Shown here: positions 1 to 8,614 of the stretch, in pieces
How positions within the stretch are numbered: the first letter of the stretch is position 1
How the letters are laid out: every line of letters starts with the position of its first letter
NCBI RefSeq assembly: GCF_002483205.1
Contig: NZ_DLHM01000001.1
Span: 186,001 to 250,000 of the forward strand
DNA: 64,000 nucleotides
Direction: 5' to 3'
Origin: Flavihumibacter sp. UBA7668
GTDB taxonomy: Bacteria > Bacteroidota > Bacteroidia > Chitinophagales > Chitinophagaceae
Made by a program: the position numbers and the translations under genes
The notes under the pieces: generated by a model
Databases searched by the model: none
Told to the model about the DNA's origin: nothing
The model's input: only the letters and a program-made list of their open reading frames with translations

Positions 1-558
1 AATAGACCGCTGCTTCCCGCAATAATTGCCTATGATGGCCAATTGATTACCGGAACCAAAGAGATTGCAGCAATTGATTTAATTCGAAGAGATGGTGCTT
101 TTCACAGTAATCCTGCTGGCGATTGTCTGAAAATTGCTGTAGTGAACAGGTATCATAAAGCACCGGTTGCAACCGCTTTTATTTGTGGGATGGGTTTGAA
201 AACCGGGGCGATAGCATCTTCTGTGGCACATGATTCACATAATATTATCGCCGTTGGTGCGGATGATGAATCCCTGCTGGAAGCGATTAACCTCGTGATC
301 CGTGAGCAGGGCGGATTGAGTTGTGTTACGCCTGCAGCATCTGCCGTTTTGCCTTTACCGGTAGCCGGACTCATGAGTGCTGACGATGGCTACGAAATTG
401 CTGCCTCCTATACCCAGTTGGATACGCTTGCTAAATCCCTCGGCAGTTCTCTGAGTGCACCCTTTATGACCCTATCTTTCATGGCCTTGCTGGTCATCCC
501 CGCCCTCAAACTCTCTGACCGCGGCCTCTTTGACGGCACCCGCTTCCGCTTCCTCTGA
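1..558 (+). CDS. ade: Adenine deaminase, C-terminal part (5' end outside window)
   Basis: The reading frame is open from base 1 and ends at the TGA at 556-558, so this is the last 185 codons of a longer gene. Adenine deaminase (Ade, amidohydrolase superfamily) converts adenine to hypoxanthine in purine salvage. The C-terminal domain is recognisable from VAHDSHNI, an LPLPVAGLMS segment and the closing PFMTLSFMALLVIPALK stretch followed by LSDRGLFD, all typical of the family. The catalytic amidohydrolase barrel would lie upstream of the window. A short palindromic repeat follows the stop within 10 bases. Family assignment is firm; the activity cannot be checked from this fragment alone. Confidence 0.9.
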   Translation, partial: NRPLLPAIIAYDGQLITGTKEIAAIDLIRRDGAFHSNPAGDCLKIAVVNRYHKAPVATAFICGMGLKTGAIASSVAHDSHNIIAVGADDESLLEAINLVIREQGGLSCVTPAASAVLPLPVAGLMSADDGYEIAASYTQLDTLAKSLGSSLSAPFMTLSFMALLVIPALKLSDRGLFDGTRFRFL

Positions 559-564
559 TTTTTT

Positions 565-607
565 CCACCGGTCGGGTGCCACCCGACCGGTGGCACCCGG
601 CGGGTGA
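565..607. repeat. REP-like palindrome, copy 1 (CACCCGnCGGGTG family)
   Basis: A perfect inverted repeat has 14-base arms at 565-578 and 580-593 around a single C. It is followed directly by a second near-palindromic block, CACCCGGCGGGTGA (594-607). Each arm also carries an internal CGGGTG or CACCCG half. The 19-base run GGTGGCACCCGGCGGGTGA is shared with the copy at 11654-11711. It sits just after the adenine deaminase stop codon and could act as a transcript 3' hairpin, but there is no clear T-run. Confidence 0.75.
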
Positions 608-717
608 AATTGTTCACCGATCAAAAGGCGGGCTTTACCGAGAAGCAGGGGGAAGTGACGGAAATCTGCTTGCCTGCCGAACCCGTCCGATGTAGTTTTA
701 TTTTAAATCTGAAAGCA

Positions 718-1467
718 ATGAACGCATATAGAAGAAACCGGGGACGCGGACCCTGTGGAGGAAATAAGGAAAGCCGTTACATTTTCGGTATCATGCTGGT
801 GGTGGTTGGTGGTTTGTTATTTGCAAGCAAGGCAGGTGTACTAATTCCGCATTGGATCTTTTCCTGGCCGATGATTCTGATAGCAGTGGGTGTAGCCATT
901 GGTGTGAGTCATAAATTCAAAGGAACCGGCTGGCTCTGGCCCATTGCCATCGGCGGATTCTTTCTTGCCGATAAAGCCTTCCCACAATTTTTTCCAAAGG
1001 AATTTTTCTGGCCGGCCTTTATGGTACTGGCGGGTCTCATCCTGATTTTCCGTCCGCGAAACATGGATGCGAACTGGAGAATGGGTAGTAGTAACACTAC
1101 TATATCCGGAACAGAAACAAGTGCCGGCACAGGAGAAGAGCGCCTGAATGAATCCAGCGTTTTTGGTAACATCCGAAAAATACTTATATCCAAAAATTTC
1201 AGAGGAGGCGAAGTTTCCACCGTATTCGGAAGTGCTGAAATCAATCTGCTGCAGGCTGATTTTGACAACCCGCCCAAACTGGAACTGAATGCAGTGTTCG
1301 GAAGTATTCGACTAATTGTACCATCGCACTGGCAATTGAAAATGGAAAATAATGCTGTATTGGGCGGTGTGGAAGACAAACGCCCGCAGCACAGTATTTA
1401 TTCCGATAAAATTATGTACCTGGAAGCCAATGCAGTTTTCGGAGGAATCCAGATCACTACTGTTTAA
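718..1467 (+). CDS. LiaF-like membrane protein (LiaI-LiaF-type TM region plus DUF2154-like C-terminus)
   Basis: This 249-residue protein has about four hydrophobic segments in its first half (FGIMLVVVGGLLFASKAG, then WIFSWPMILIAVGVAIGV, then GWLWPIAIGGFFLA, then a fourth ending in LILIFRPR). The C-terminal half is a repeated beta pattern, VFGSAEINL / AVFGSIRL / AVLGGV / AVFGGIQI, as in cell-wall-active-antibiotic response proteins of the LiaF/VraT group. The ATG at 718 is preferred over an upstream GTG at 604, which lies inside the palindromic repeat. In Firmicutes LiaF restrains a LiaS kinase. Here a LytS-type kinase and LytTR regulator follow, so a role in envelope sensing is inferred from the family and the neighbours. 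Confidence 0.8.
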   Translation: MNAYRRNRGRGPCGGNKESRYIFGIMLVVVGGLLFASKAGVLIPHWIFSWPMILIAVGVAIGVSHKFKGTGWLWPIAIGGFFLADKAFPQFFPKEFFWPAFMVLAGLILIFRPRNMDANWRMGSSNTTISGTETSAGTGEERLNESSVFGNIRKILISKNFRGGEVSTVFGSAEINLLQADFDNPPKLELNAVFGSIRLIVPSHWQLKMENNAVLGGVEDKRPQHSIYSDKIMYLEANAVFGGIQITTV

Positions 1468-1491
1468 GACAACCAACCAAAACCTATTCTT

Positions 1492-1848
1492 ATGTCTTAT
1501 TATCTGGCTAAACTATGTTACGAAATAATCTGTGGCGATGGCAGTCATACGCCGCAGTTCGAAGAACAGATTCGGTTACTAGAATCCGTTAGCAGGCAGG
1601 AAGCATTAAATGCAGCAAAGGAAATCGGGTATCAGGAATTACTGGTATGGCAGTACGGAAATAATACCCGCGTGGAATGGAAATTCCTGGGCATTACCGA
1701 ACTCATCCGATTACCTGCGCTGGCACATGGAGCGGAACTGTACCAATCCCATCGTGAAATTGAATACGCCGATGGCTATCGGAATTTTGTGAAAGACAAA
1801 ACCAATCAACTTCAACAGCACCCGGAACATGCCATCGATTCCATTTAA
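1492..1848 (+). CDS. DUF4288 domain protein
   Basis: A small 118-residue soluble protein of the DUF4288 type. It has the N-terminal YYLAKLCYEIICGDG strand, a central helix containing SRQEALNAAKEIG, and the EWKFLGITEL strand. No signal peptide or membrane segment is visible and the family has no established function. It starts 24 bases after the LiaF-like gene and its last 20 bases overlap the start of the histidine kinase gene, so translational coupling in one operon is likely. A link to the sensing module is inferred from position only. Confidence 0.7.
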   Translation: MSYYLAKLCYEIICGDGSHTPQFEEQIRLLESVSRQEALNAAKEIGYQELLVWQYGNNTRVEWKFLGITELIRLPALAHGAELYQSHREIEYADGYRNFVKDKTNQLQQHPEHAIDSI

Positions 1849-2887
1849 CAACCGATCCTTACTGGTACTAAGCAGTATCTTTATTTACCTGATCTGGCAG
1901 ATTAATTTTTTTGCCCTGCTCAGCAATGGATACTCGTTTTATATAAGTATAACCGAATCGCTGCTGAGTTCAATCTTATTGGCATTTGTAACAGTAACCC
2001 TTAAACGCATTTTTAAGTACTACACACCGAATGCAACCGGATTTTGGGTGGCAATTACCCTAACGGCAGGTTTTTCAACGCTTCTACCTGTTGCTGCCAA
2101 ATTAATGCTGGAATCGATGATTCAGGATAATCCGGAATATCTCAGCATGCTGAATACCACCATGCAGATCCGGATTGGATTTTCCATGATAACGGTCACC
2201 AGTATCCTTGTATTGATTTTACTCTTCAATATGTTGCAAAAATCAGAGGCGGAAAAAAAACACCGCAATGAAATCCAGCAATTGGCAACCGAAGCAGAGC
2301 TTTTCAAATTACGGCAACAATTACAACCTCATTTTTTATTCAATAGTCTGAATTCCATCAACGCACTGATCGGAATACGGCCACAGGAAGCGCGTAACAT
2401 GACGGAGCAACTGGCTTCCTTCCTGCGGGGAACCATTCATCAGAAAGAAAATAAACTGGTTGCATTAAAAGAGGAATTGGATCAGATCAACCGTTATCTG
2501 CAAATTGAAAAACTCCGCTTTGGGCATCGTTTGCAGGTAAAAATTCAGGCCAGTGAAGAAGATTACCAGGCGCTGATTCCGCCATTGCTCTTACAACCAC
2601 TTGTTGAAAATGCCATCAAATTCGGTCTCTATGAAACTACAGAAGAAGTTGATATTGAATTAACAACCCTTCTAAAAGACAAACATTTATATATCACAGT
2701 CAGCAACCCTTTTGACCCCGAAACGCCCGCCAGAAAAACCGGCACGGGATTCGGATTAAGCTCCGTACAACGCAGGCTCTACCTGCTTTTCGGACGGTCC
2801 GATCTGCTTCAGGTAAAACAGGATAAAAACATTTTTATAACCACTGTAACCATTCCACAATTGTATGCTGAAAGTTCTGATAATTGA
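1829..2887 (+). CDS. LytS-type sensor histidine kinase (pair 1)
   Basis: A 352-residue membrane kinase. About four hydrophobic segments occupy residues 10-140, a short coiled region follows (KSEAEKKHRNEIQQLATEAELFK), and the His_kinase domain begins at LRQQLQPHFLFNSLNSINAL with the phospho-accepting His168. The HATPase region is seen at LLLQPLVENAIKFGL and GTGFGLSSVQRRL. It lacks PAS, HAMP or large periplasmic domains, so sensing must involve the membrane part or a partner; the LiaF-like neighbour is a candidate. The start overlaps the DUF4288 gene by 20 bases and the end overlaps the response regulator by 23 bases, which implies a coupled operon. Confidence 0.92.
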   Translation: MPSIPFNNRSLLVLSSIFIYLIWQINFFALLSNGYSFYISITESLLSSILLAFVTVTLKRIFKYYTPNATGFWVAITLTAGFSTLLPVAAKLMLESMIQDNPEYLSMLNTTMQIRIGFSMITVTSILVLILLFNMLQKSEAEKKHRNEIQQLATEAELFKLRQQLQPHFLFNSLNSINALIGIRPQEARNMTEQLASFLRGTIHQKENKLVALKEELDQINRYLQIEKLRFGHRLQVKIQASEEDYQALIPPLLLQPLVENAIKFGLYETTEEVDIELTTLLKDKHLYITVSNPFDPETPARKTGTGFGLSSVQRRLYLLFGRSDLLQVKQDKNIFITTVTIPQLYAESSDN

Positions 2888-3596
2888 TGATGAACCACTG
2901 GCCTGTATGCTGGTGCAGGAATATCTTGCCGACTTCCCGCAGATGCAGGTAGTGGGTGTATGCCATGATGGTTTCAGCGGTTTGAAAGCCATCCAGCAAT
3001 TGGAACCGGATCTGCTCTTCCTTGATATCCAGATGCCCAAAATTAATGGTTTTGAATTGCTTGAATTATTGGATCATCAACCCGCCGTAATTTTCACCAC
3101 CGCTTTTGATGAATATGCGATGAAAGCCTTTGATCAGCATGCAGTAGATTATTTGCTTAAACCTTATAGCCAGGAGCGATTTCAAAAAGCGGTTAAAAAA
3201 TACCTGCTCCAGCAAACTGCTGTCAATACCGAAGAGCTGCTGACAAGTGCCAGCCAGTCGCCACAACAACAGGACCGGATTGTAATCAAGGAGCATTCCA
3301 CTATCCGCATCATTCCGGTAAACCAGGTTCATTATATTGAAGCAGCCGATGATTATATAAAAATTGTAACCGCAGACGGTCACTGGCTTAAGAATAAAAC
3401 GATGGCAGCCATGGAGAAACAATTACCAGATCAACAATTTATTCGGATTCACCGCTCCTATCTGGTTAATGTGCAGGAAATTTCCAAACTTCATCCGATG
3501 GAAAAAGAAAGTTATGTAGCTGTTTTAAAAAATAACAAACAGTTACCGGTGAGCAAAAGCGGCTACCAGAAATTAAAGGAAAAACTGGGTATTTAA
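2865..3596 (+). CDS. LytTR-family response regulator (pair 1)
   Basis: A 243-residue regulator with an N-terminal receiver domain (LIIDDEPLA, phospho-acceptor Asp54 in LFLDIQMPKI, conserved Thr in FTTAFDEYA, Lys in YLLKPYS) and a C-terminal LytTR DNA-binding domain (about residues 140-243, including VHYIEAADDYIKI and FIRIHRSYLVN). It should be phosphorylated by the kinase encoded just upstream, whose 3' end it overlaps. It ends convergently against anmK with a 4-base overlap. Targets cannot be read from the sequence; autoregulation of the LiaF-like operon is the simplest guess. Confidence 0.92.
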   Translation: MLKVLIIDDEPLACMLVQEYLADFPQMQVVGVCHDGFSGLKAIQQLEPDLLFLDIQMPKINGFELLELLDHQPAVIFTTAFDEYAMKAFDQHAVDYLLKPYSQERFQKAVKKYLLQQTAVNTEELLTSASQSPQQQDRIVIKEHSTIRIIPVNQVHYIEAADDYIKIVTADGHWLKNKTMAAMEKQLPDQQFIRIHRSYLVNVQEISKLHPMEKESYVAVLKNNKQLPVSKSGYQKLKEKLGI

Positions 3597-4696
3597 GCTT
3601 CATTTCCCAGCCACAAAGCACCGCCAATACTATTGCGACTGGCTCCGGTAACAGAGGAAAGTACTGTATATTCTTCCCTCCAGCGCAATACACCTAGCAG
3701 GGCCATGATAACTGCTTCCTTGTATTCTATCAACAGCCGGTCAGGAACTGCTACGTTAATGCCCAATGGCGCCAATTGCTGACGGAGGCATTCAATAAGA
3801 AATCCGTTCAATGCTCCGCCACCGGTTACCAGTAATTCTTTACCGGCAGGATCAATGCTTTCTTTTTCTGCCACCCCGGCAAGATCCACTGCTATCTGAG
3901 CAGCAATATGCTGAACATAGGTATGCAATGCATCTGCTGTGGACAATCCCGCCGCTTTAATCAGCGGATACACTTCATCTGTTCCAAATGAATTTGCCAG
4001 TGATTTTGGATAGGCCTGTTTATAATAATCGAATTGACGGAGTTTTTCCAAAAGGGTGGTATTGATGGAACCTGATGCCGCCATCGCGCCATTTTCATCA
4101 TAAACCAATCCTGCATCCGCTGCCAGCATATTCAATACACGGTTAGCAGCGCAGGAATCAAAAGCAATAAACCGGTCCTCCACCCGTACCGATAAATTGG
4201 CAATTCCACCCAGGTTCAGCAGCAACGCATACTCACCCAGCAATAATTTTTCACCGATGGGAACAATGGGGGCTCCCTGCCCGCCGAATGCAATATCCAT
4301 TGCCCGCAAATCACTGATAACCGGTAGTCGGGTTTCCGCTGCAATAGCGGCCCCATCTCCCAGTTGGGCAGTCATACCGGAAGCGGGCATATGAAAGCTG
4401 GTATGTCCGTGTGAAGCAATCATATGCACTTTGTGTTCCAGGCCATATTCTGTCACAAACCGGTTCACCAATTGACCGGTCAAATGTCCATACGAGGCGT
4501 GTAACAACAGGTAATCAGCAGCAGAAAGGCTGGTGCAATTCCGCAATTTTTCTTCCCATTCAGCCGAATAGGGGTAGGTAACGGCCTGTTGCACTTCCAT
4601 CGACCATTTTCCTCCGGTAGCATGAAACTGTACAAAAGCGATATCCAGTCCGTCCAGTGAACTTCCACTCATCAATCCGATAACATTATAGACCAT
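3593..4696 (-). CDS. anmK: Anhydro-N-acetylmuramic acid kinase
   Basis: A 367-residue cytosolic kinase that phosphorylates and opens 1,6-anhydroMurNAc during murein recycling. The N-terminal VIGLMSGSSLDGLDIAFVQF is the family's nucleotide-binding signature. Further matches are SHGHTSFH, the QLGDGAAIA stretch, LLNLGGIANLS and the C-terminal LLVTGGGALNGFLIECL. The start is placed at the ATG ending at 4696 because an upstream in-frame ATG (4753) would add a non-conserved MHPPNKSKG extension and would run over the predicted upp promoter. It lies tail to tail with the LytTR regulator, beside an envelope-sensing module, which fits a cell-wall theme without proving co-regulation. Confidence 0.93.
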   Translation of the reverse strand: MVYNVIGLMSGSSLDGLDIAFVQFHATGGKWSMEVQQAVTYPYSAEWEEKLRNCTSLSAADYLLLHASYGHLTGQLVNRFVTEYGLEHKVHMIASHGHTSFHMPASGMTAQLGDGAAIAAETRLPVISDLRAMDIAFGGQGAPIVPIGEKLLLGEYALLLNLGGIANLSVRVEDRFIAFDSCAANRVLNMLAADAGLVYDENGAMAASGSINTTLLEKLRQFDYYKQAYPKSLANSFGTDEVYPLIKAAGLSTADALHTYVQHIAAQIAVDLAGVAEKESIDPAGKELLVTGGGALNGFLIECLRQQLAPLGINVAVPDRLLIEYKEAVIMALLGVLRWREEYTVLSSVTGASRNSIGGALWLGNEA

Positions 4697-4709
4697 TCTC
4701 AAAAAAGTT

Positions 4710-4739
4710 TTTGATTTACCCCCCAGCCCTTTAGATTTG
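4710..4739 (+). promoter_or_regulatory. Predicted Bacteroidota-type promoter for upp
   Basis: A TTTG at 4710-4713 is followed after 18 bases by TAGATTTG (4732-4739), an exact match to the Bacteroidota -7 consensus TAnnTTTG. The spacing is at the short end of the usual range. The upp start codon lies 52 bases downstream. No transcript data support it. Confidence 0.45.
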
Positions 4740-4791
4740 TTGGGCGGGTGCAAATTACAACGATTGGCACCGGCAGAAAAATTGGAAAATC

Positions 4792-5442
4792 ATGGTGGTT
4801 AATTTAAGCAAGCACTACTCCCTCCTCTGCGATTTCGTCAGCGAACTCCGCAATGTACAAATCCAGACAGACCGGATGCGGTTTCGCCGTAATTTGGAGC
4901 GCATAGGGGAAATAGCCGCTTATGAAATCAGCAAACACCTGGCACATGTACAGGTAGAAACGCCTACCCCCCTGGGAAGTTCCAATTGTAAATTACTGCA
5001 GGATCAACCTGTACTGGCCACTATTCTCCGGGCCGGACTCCCCCTCCACCAGGGACTGCTCAATTATTTTGATAAAGCTGACAATGCGTTTGTTTCCGCC
5101 TATCGGAAACACCATCCCGATGGCAGTTTCGAAATCAGTATGGAATATGTTTCAAGCCCGGAGCTGCAGGATCGTATTCTAATAATTTCTGATCCCATGA
5201 TTGCTACCGGAGCCTCCCTGGTCAAAACCATCCAGGCATTGCGGGAAGAAGGTATCCCAAAAGAGGTACATATTGTATGTGCTATTGCATGTACCGTAGG
5301 AATTGAGTATGTTCACCGCAACGAACCCAATGTCAGGATCTGGTGTGGTGCCATCGACGAGGAATTAACTGCCAAAAGTTATATAGTTCCGGGCTTAGGC
5401 GATGCCGGTGATCTGGCTTATGGTACCAAACAACAGGTTTAA
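4792..5442 (+). CDS. upp: Uracil phosphoribosyltransferase
   Basis: A 216-residue cytosolic enzyme that makes UMP from uracil and PRPP. It shows the usual N-terminal RNVQIQTDRMRFRRNLERIG, the TILRAGLPLHQGLL loop, the PRPP-binding motif IISDPMIATGASL and the C-terminal uracil-binding region IDEELTAKSYIVPGLGDAGD. The length is normal for the family. A promoter-like element lies 52 bases upstream in the divergent gap with anmK. The following gene starts 52 bases after the stop; an in-frame extension of that gene into upp is considered spurious. Confidence 0.95.
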   Translation: MVVNLSKHYSLLCDFVSELRNVQIQTDRMRFRRNLERIGEIAAYEISKHLAHVQVETPTPLGSSNCKLLQDQPVLATILRAGLPLHQGLLNYFDKADNAFVSAYRKHHPDGSFEISMEYVSSPELQDRILIISDPMIATGASLVKTIQALREEGIPKEVHIVCAIACTVGIEYVHRNEPNVRIWCGAIDEELTAKSYIVPGLGDAGDLAYGTKQQV

Positions 5443-5494
5443 TTCAAAATTATTACCTGCCATTGGTCATTTTTTGTATTTTACCTCTCCTATT

Positions 5495-6505
5495 ATGAGA
5501 ATTTTTGTTGGAATACTGCTGTTGGTGGGATTGAATGCGTCGCCTCTGTTTGCCCAGGATCCGCACTTTTCGCAATTTTTTGCGTCGCCTCTTACTTTAA
5601 ACCCGGCTTATACAGGTAAATTTAATGGGGTAATCCGAGCTGCAGGAAATTATCGCGATCAGTGGCCTGCTATCAGTAAAGCCTTTGTTACCTCCACGCT
5701 TTCCCTGGATGCACCAATTATGAAAGGCCGACTCAACAATGATACCTGGGGCATTGGCGGTATGGCAATGACTGACCGCACTGCGAACGGCATCCTGACT
5801 TCCAACTATGTGGCATTTTCGACAGCCTACCATAAATCGCTGGATGAAGACGGATTTCATCAATTAGGACTTGGATTTCAGGGCGTTTATACCAGCAAAC
5901 GGTTGGATGGCTCCCAATTAAATTTTGAAAATGAACTGGCACTGGACGGAACCTGGACCAACCCCAGCGGAGAAGCAGTTGACGGAACCCGAATTAATGT
6001 CAGTTATGTAGGTGTGAATGCCGGTTTATTATACAGTGGCTCCACCAATGGAGAAGATAATTTTTATTTCGGTGCTTCTGTCTACCATATCAATCGGCCA
6101 AAAGAAAATTTCACCAACGGATTTTATACACTGCAACCCAGGATTTCGGTTCATGGGGGTGGCTACCTGCCGGTTGGACAAACCACCACCCTGCATATGT
6201 CGGCACTGCACAGTCGTCAGGCCGGTGCATTTGAAACCCTCCTGGGAGGGGCGGTTGCCTTCAATCTGAACGAAGATTTTGAACGACCCACCGCATTTTA
6301 TGCCGGCTCCTGGTATCGCTTCGGCGATGCGCTAATACCTTATATGGGTTTTGAATGGGCAGATTTTCGCCTGGGTATGACCTATGATGTGAATACTTCA
6401 CAATTAAAAACAGCTTCCCAGAGGCGCGGAGGAATCGAGATCTCCCTGATTTATATCAAACGTCCATCGGATGGAGAGAAAGAGATTCCCTGTCCCAAAT
6501 TTTAA
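5495..6505 (+). CDS. PorP/SprF family type IX secretion outer-membrane protein
   Basis: A 336-residue protein with a signal peptide (MRIFVGILLLVGLNASPLFA, cut before QDPHF). It begins the mature region with HFSQFFASPLTLNPAYTG and GNYRDQWP, the hallmark start of the PorP/SprF family, and continues as a beta-barrel with many alternating strands. Such proteins sit in the outer membrane and usually pair with a gliding or type B secreted partner exported by type IX secretion. No large adhesin gene lies next to it here, so its client is unknown. The ATG at 5495 is chosen because it directly precedes the signal peptide. Confidence 0.88.
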   Translation: MRIFVGILLLVGLNASPLFAQDPHFSQFFASPLTLNPAYTGKFNGVIRAAGNYRDQWPAISKAFVTSTLSLDAPIMKGRLNNDTWGIGGMAMTDRTANGILTSNYVAFSTAYHKSLDEDGFHQLGLGFQGVYTSKRLDGSQLNFENELALDGTWTNPSGEAVDGTRINVSYVGVNAGLLYSGSTNGEDNFYFGASVYHINRPKENFTNGFYTLQPRISVHGGGYLPVGQTTTLHMSALHSRQAGAFETLLGGAVAFNLNEDFERPTAFYAGSWYRFGDALIPYMGFEWADFRLGMTYDVNTSQLKTASQRRGGIEISLIYIKRPSDGEKEIPCPKF

Positions 6506-6511
6506 TGCACT

Positions 6512-7084
6512 TTACACCAGCAAAAACCTATACGGCAGGTCCTTATCTTCTTTCGCATAATCAATACCGATACGTGGGGTAATTTCAATTCTTTCGGGAT
6601 GAAAACCATCCTCCCAGATTGTTATAGTATTCTCCAGCAAGATTCCGGTATGTAAAGTTGATATCCCCAATGCTTTTGACACCAAACCCGGTCCGGTAGC
6701 CAATTTGCCAGATGGAATAGGGTTTGGTTTATTCAATCTTTGCCGGATTTGCTCCTCGCCTTCCAAAGGTAAAATTCCTCTTATCAGCACGGCATGCGGA
6801 ACATCCTTCACATTGGTGACAATATTAAATAAATGATGAATTCCATAACATAGATAGACATACGCAGTTCCGCCGTTTGCATACATGGTCTCTGTTCTGG
6901 CTGTTCGCCGGCCACCGAAGGCATGGGAAGCTTTATCGCTTACTCCCGCATAAGCTTCGGTTTCGCTAATCCGTCCACTGGTTAGCTTACCATCAAAGTC
7001 CGTTCGTATAATTTTTCCAATTAATAAACGCGCAATTTCCACCACATTGGTGCCTTCAAACCAGGAAAGCGGGAGTTTTGTCAT
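6512..7084 (-). CDS. 3-methyladenine DNA glycosylase (AAG/MPG family)
   Basis: A 190-residue base-excision repair enzyme of the mammalian AAG type. Conserved features are ARLLIGKIIRT near the N-terminus, the catalytic-region ISETEAYAGVSDKASHAFGG, RTETMYANGGTAYVYLCYGIH and the LATGPGLVSKALGI region near the C-terminus. It removes alkylated purines from DNA. It ends 6 bases from the convergent porP-like gene. The length and motifs are complete, so it is probably functional. Confidence 0.93.
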   Translation of the reverse strand: MTKLPLSWFEGTNVVEIARLLIGKIIRTDFDGKLTSGRISETEAYAGVSDKASHAFGGRRTARTETMYANGGTAYVYLCYGIHHLFNIVTNVKDVPHAVLIRGILPLEGEEQIRQRLNKPNPIPSGKLATGPGLVSKALGISTLHTGILLENTITIWEDGFHPERIEITPRIGIDYAKEDKDLPYRFLLV

Positions 7085-7141
7085 CTTTTTGCGAATGGTC
7101 TAGGCTCAAAGTAATAAATTTAGGCGCTTAAACAACCCATA

Positions 7142-7900
7142 TTGCTGAAAGAACTCATCATAGCTTTTGAATCCTTCTACAAAGCACACCACTTTATTGT
7201 ACAGCATAAACTCTGGAGATGGATCATTATTCCGGGAGTCATTTATATGCTGCTCTTTATTACAGGCATGTATTTTTTTATCAGTTCTGCCAATGATGCG
7301 GTGAATTATCTCACCAATCTGATCGGAATTGACAGATGGTTACAGGAACAAAAAAGTGGAATCCTAAGTTTTCTATTCATGATGGGTGGCATTATGGTAC
7401 AGGTGCTGCTGGTATTTTTCTATTTTTCCTTTTTCAAATTTTTCTTTCTGATAGTTGGTTCACCTGTATTTGCCTATCTAAGTGAAAAAACAGAATCCAT
7501 ATTGGAAGGCCGTGAATTTCCTTTCAGCTTTCAACAGTTGATGAAGGATATCGTTCGGGGCATAAAATTGGCGCTTCGCAACCTGCTCTGGCAAACGGTT
7601 TATACCATCTCTATTTTATTACTTTCCTTTATTCCGATAATAGGCTGGATAAGTCCGCTGATCTCACTTTTTGTCGAATGTTATTATTATGGTTTCTCCA
7701 TGGTGGATTATAGCTGTGAACGAAGAAAATTATCTCCAACGGAAAGCATCCGTTTTATCAGCGATCATAAAGGATTAGCAATCGGAAACGGGTTGCTGTT
7801 TTACCTGATGCATACCATCCCTTTTGTTGGCTGGATGCTGGCGCCTTCCTATGCTGTAATCGCCGCAACACTTAGTATTCGCGAAATGGATAAAAAATAA
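7142..7900 (+). CDS. EI24 domain (CysZ-like) integral membrane protein
   Basis: A 252-residue polytopic membrane protein. It has a hydrophobic segment at WRWIIIPGVIYMLLFITGMYFF, an amphipathic helix (YLTNLIGIDRWLQEQ), further membrane segments at about 75-120 and 145-185, and a C-terminal one at LLFYLMHTIPFVGWMLAPSYAV. This matches the EI24/CysZ family; CysZ itself mediates sulfate uptake, but distant members are uncharacterised. No ATG precedes the conserved start and an in-frame stop lies 21 bases upstream, so a TTG start at 7142 is assigned. It is followed 2 bases later by the methyltransferase gene, probably in one transcript. Confidence 0.8.
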   Translation: MLKELIIAFESFYKAHHFIVQHKLWRWIIIPGVIYMLLFITGMYFFISSANDAVNYLTNLIGIDRWLQEQKSGILSFLFMMGGIMVQVLLVFFYFSFFKFFFLIVGSPVFAYLSEKTESILEGREFPFSFQQLMKDIVRGIKLALRNLLWQTVYTISILLLSFIPIIGWISPLISLFVECYYYGFSMVDYSCERRKLSPTESIRFISDHKGLAIGNGLLFYLMHTIPFVGWMLAPSYAVIAATLSIREMDKK

Positions 7901-7902
7901 CT

Positions 7903-8613
7903 ATGGCCAGTTCAGCTCTTGGTTCTGTTTACCTGATTCCCTGTTACCTGGATGAAGATCACCTGGAAGTGATACCGGCTTATGTGTTGGAAGCAGCTCA
8001 GCAATGTCAGGTTTTTTTTGTGGAGAATGAACGTACTTCCCGTCGTTTTCTGAAAAAACTATGGAAGGAAATGATCATCGATAATTATGACTGGTACACG
8101 ATCCATAAAGCAGAACAGGATGTGAAGGACCAGTTCCGCCAACAATTACAGCGGGGAAAAAATATAGGAATTCTGAGCGAAGCCGGATGCCCGGGAGTGG
8201 CGGATCCCGGACAAATTTTGATTGCCGTTGCGCAACAGATGGGTGCTCCGGTGAAACCGCTGGTTGGACCGAATTCCATTTTACTCGGGCTCATGGCAAG
8301 TGGTCTAAACGGACAGCAGTTTCAATTTCATGGATACCTGCCCATTGATGCAGCACAACGAAATAAATTATTAAAAGAACTGGAACAGGAAACGATCAAA
8401 TCCGGTTCCACGCAGATATTTATTGAAACCCCCTACCGCAATACTGCTTTGCTGGACGCCATTTTGCAGCATTGCCGACCTGAGACCCGGTTATGTATTG
8501 CCGTAGATATCACCGGCACCAATGAAAGCATTCAGACCCGAACCCTTCGCGACTGGCAAAAAAATAAGCCGGAGCTGCATAAGCGTCCGGCTGTATTTCT
8601 GTTAGGGTCTTAA
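7903..8613 (+). CDS. RsmI-like SAM-dependent methyltransferase (tetrapyrrole methylase fold)
   Basis: A 236-residue protein of the RsmI branch of tetrapyrrole methylases; RsmI makes the 2'-O-methyl mark on 16S rRNA C1402. Visible motifs are GSVYLIPCYL at the N-terminus, GILSEAGCPGVADPG (SAM-binding), PLVGPNSILLGLMASGL and QIFIETPYRN. The N-terminal PTPIGN motif of classic RsmI is replaced by IPCYL, so this may be the short paralogue common in Bacteroidota, and the exact rRNA target is unsure. The protein follows the EI24 gene by 2 bases. Confidence 0.8.
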   Translation: MASSALGSVYLIPCYLDEDHLEVIPAYVLEAAQQCQVFFVENERTSRRFLKKLWKEMIIDNYDWYTIHKAEQDVKDQFRQQLQRGKNIGILSEAGCPGVADPGQILIAVAQQMGAPVKPLVGPNSILLGLMASGLNGQQFQFHGYLPIDAAQRNKLLKELEQETIKSGSTQIFIETPYRNTALLDAILQHCRPETRLCIAVDITGTNESIQTRTLRDWQKNKPELHKRPAVFLLGS

Positions 8614-8614
8614 C

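Noticed and set aside
604..717. GTG start for the LiaF-like gene at 604
   Set aside because: The added residues derive partly from the palindromic repeat and show no membrane or domain pattern; the ATG at 718 starts the conserved part.
5402..5494. Upstream start of the PorP/SprF gene inside upp
   Set aside because: The signal peptide begins at the ATG at 5495; the extension is not signal-like.
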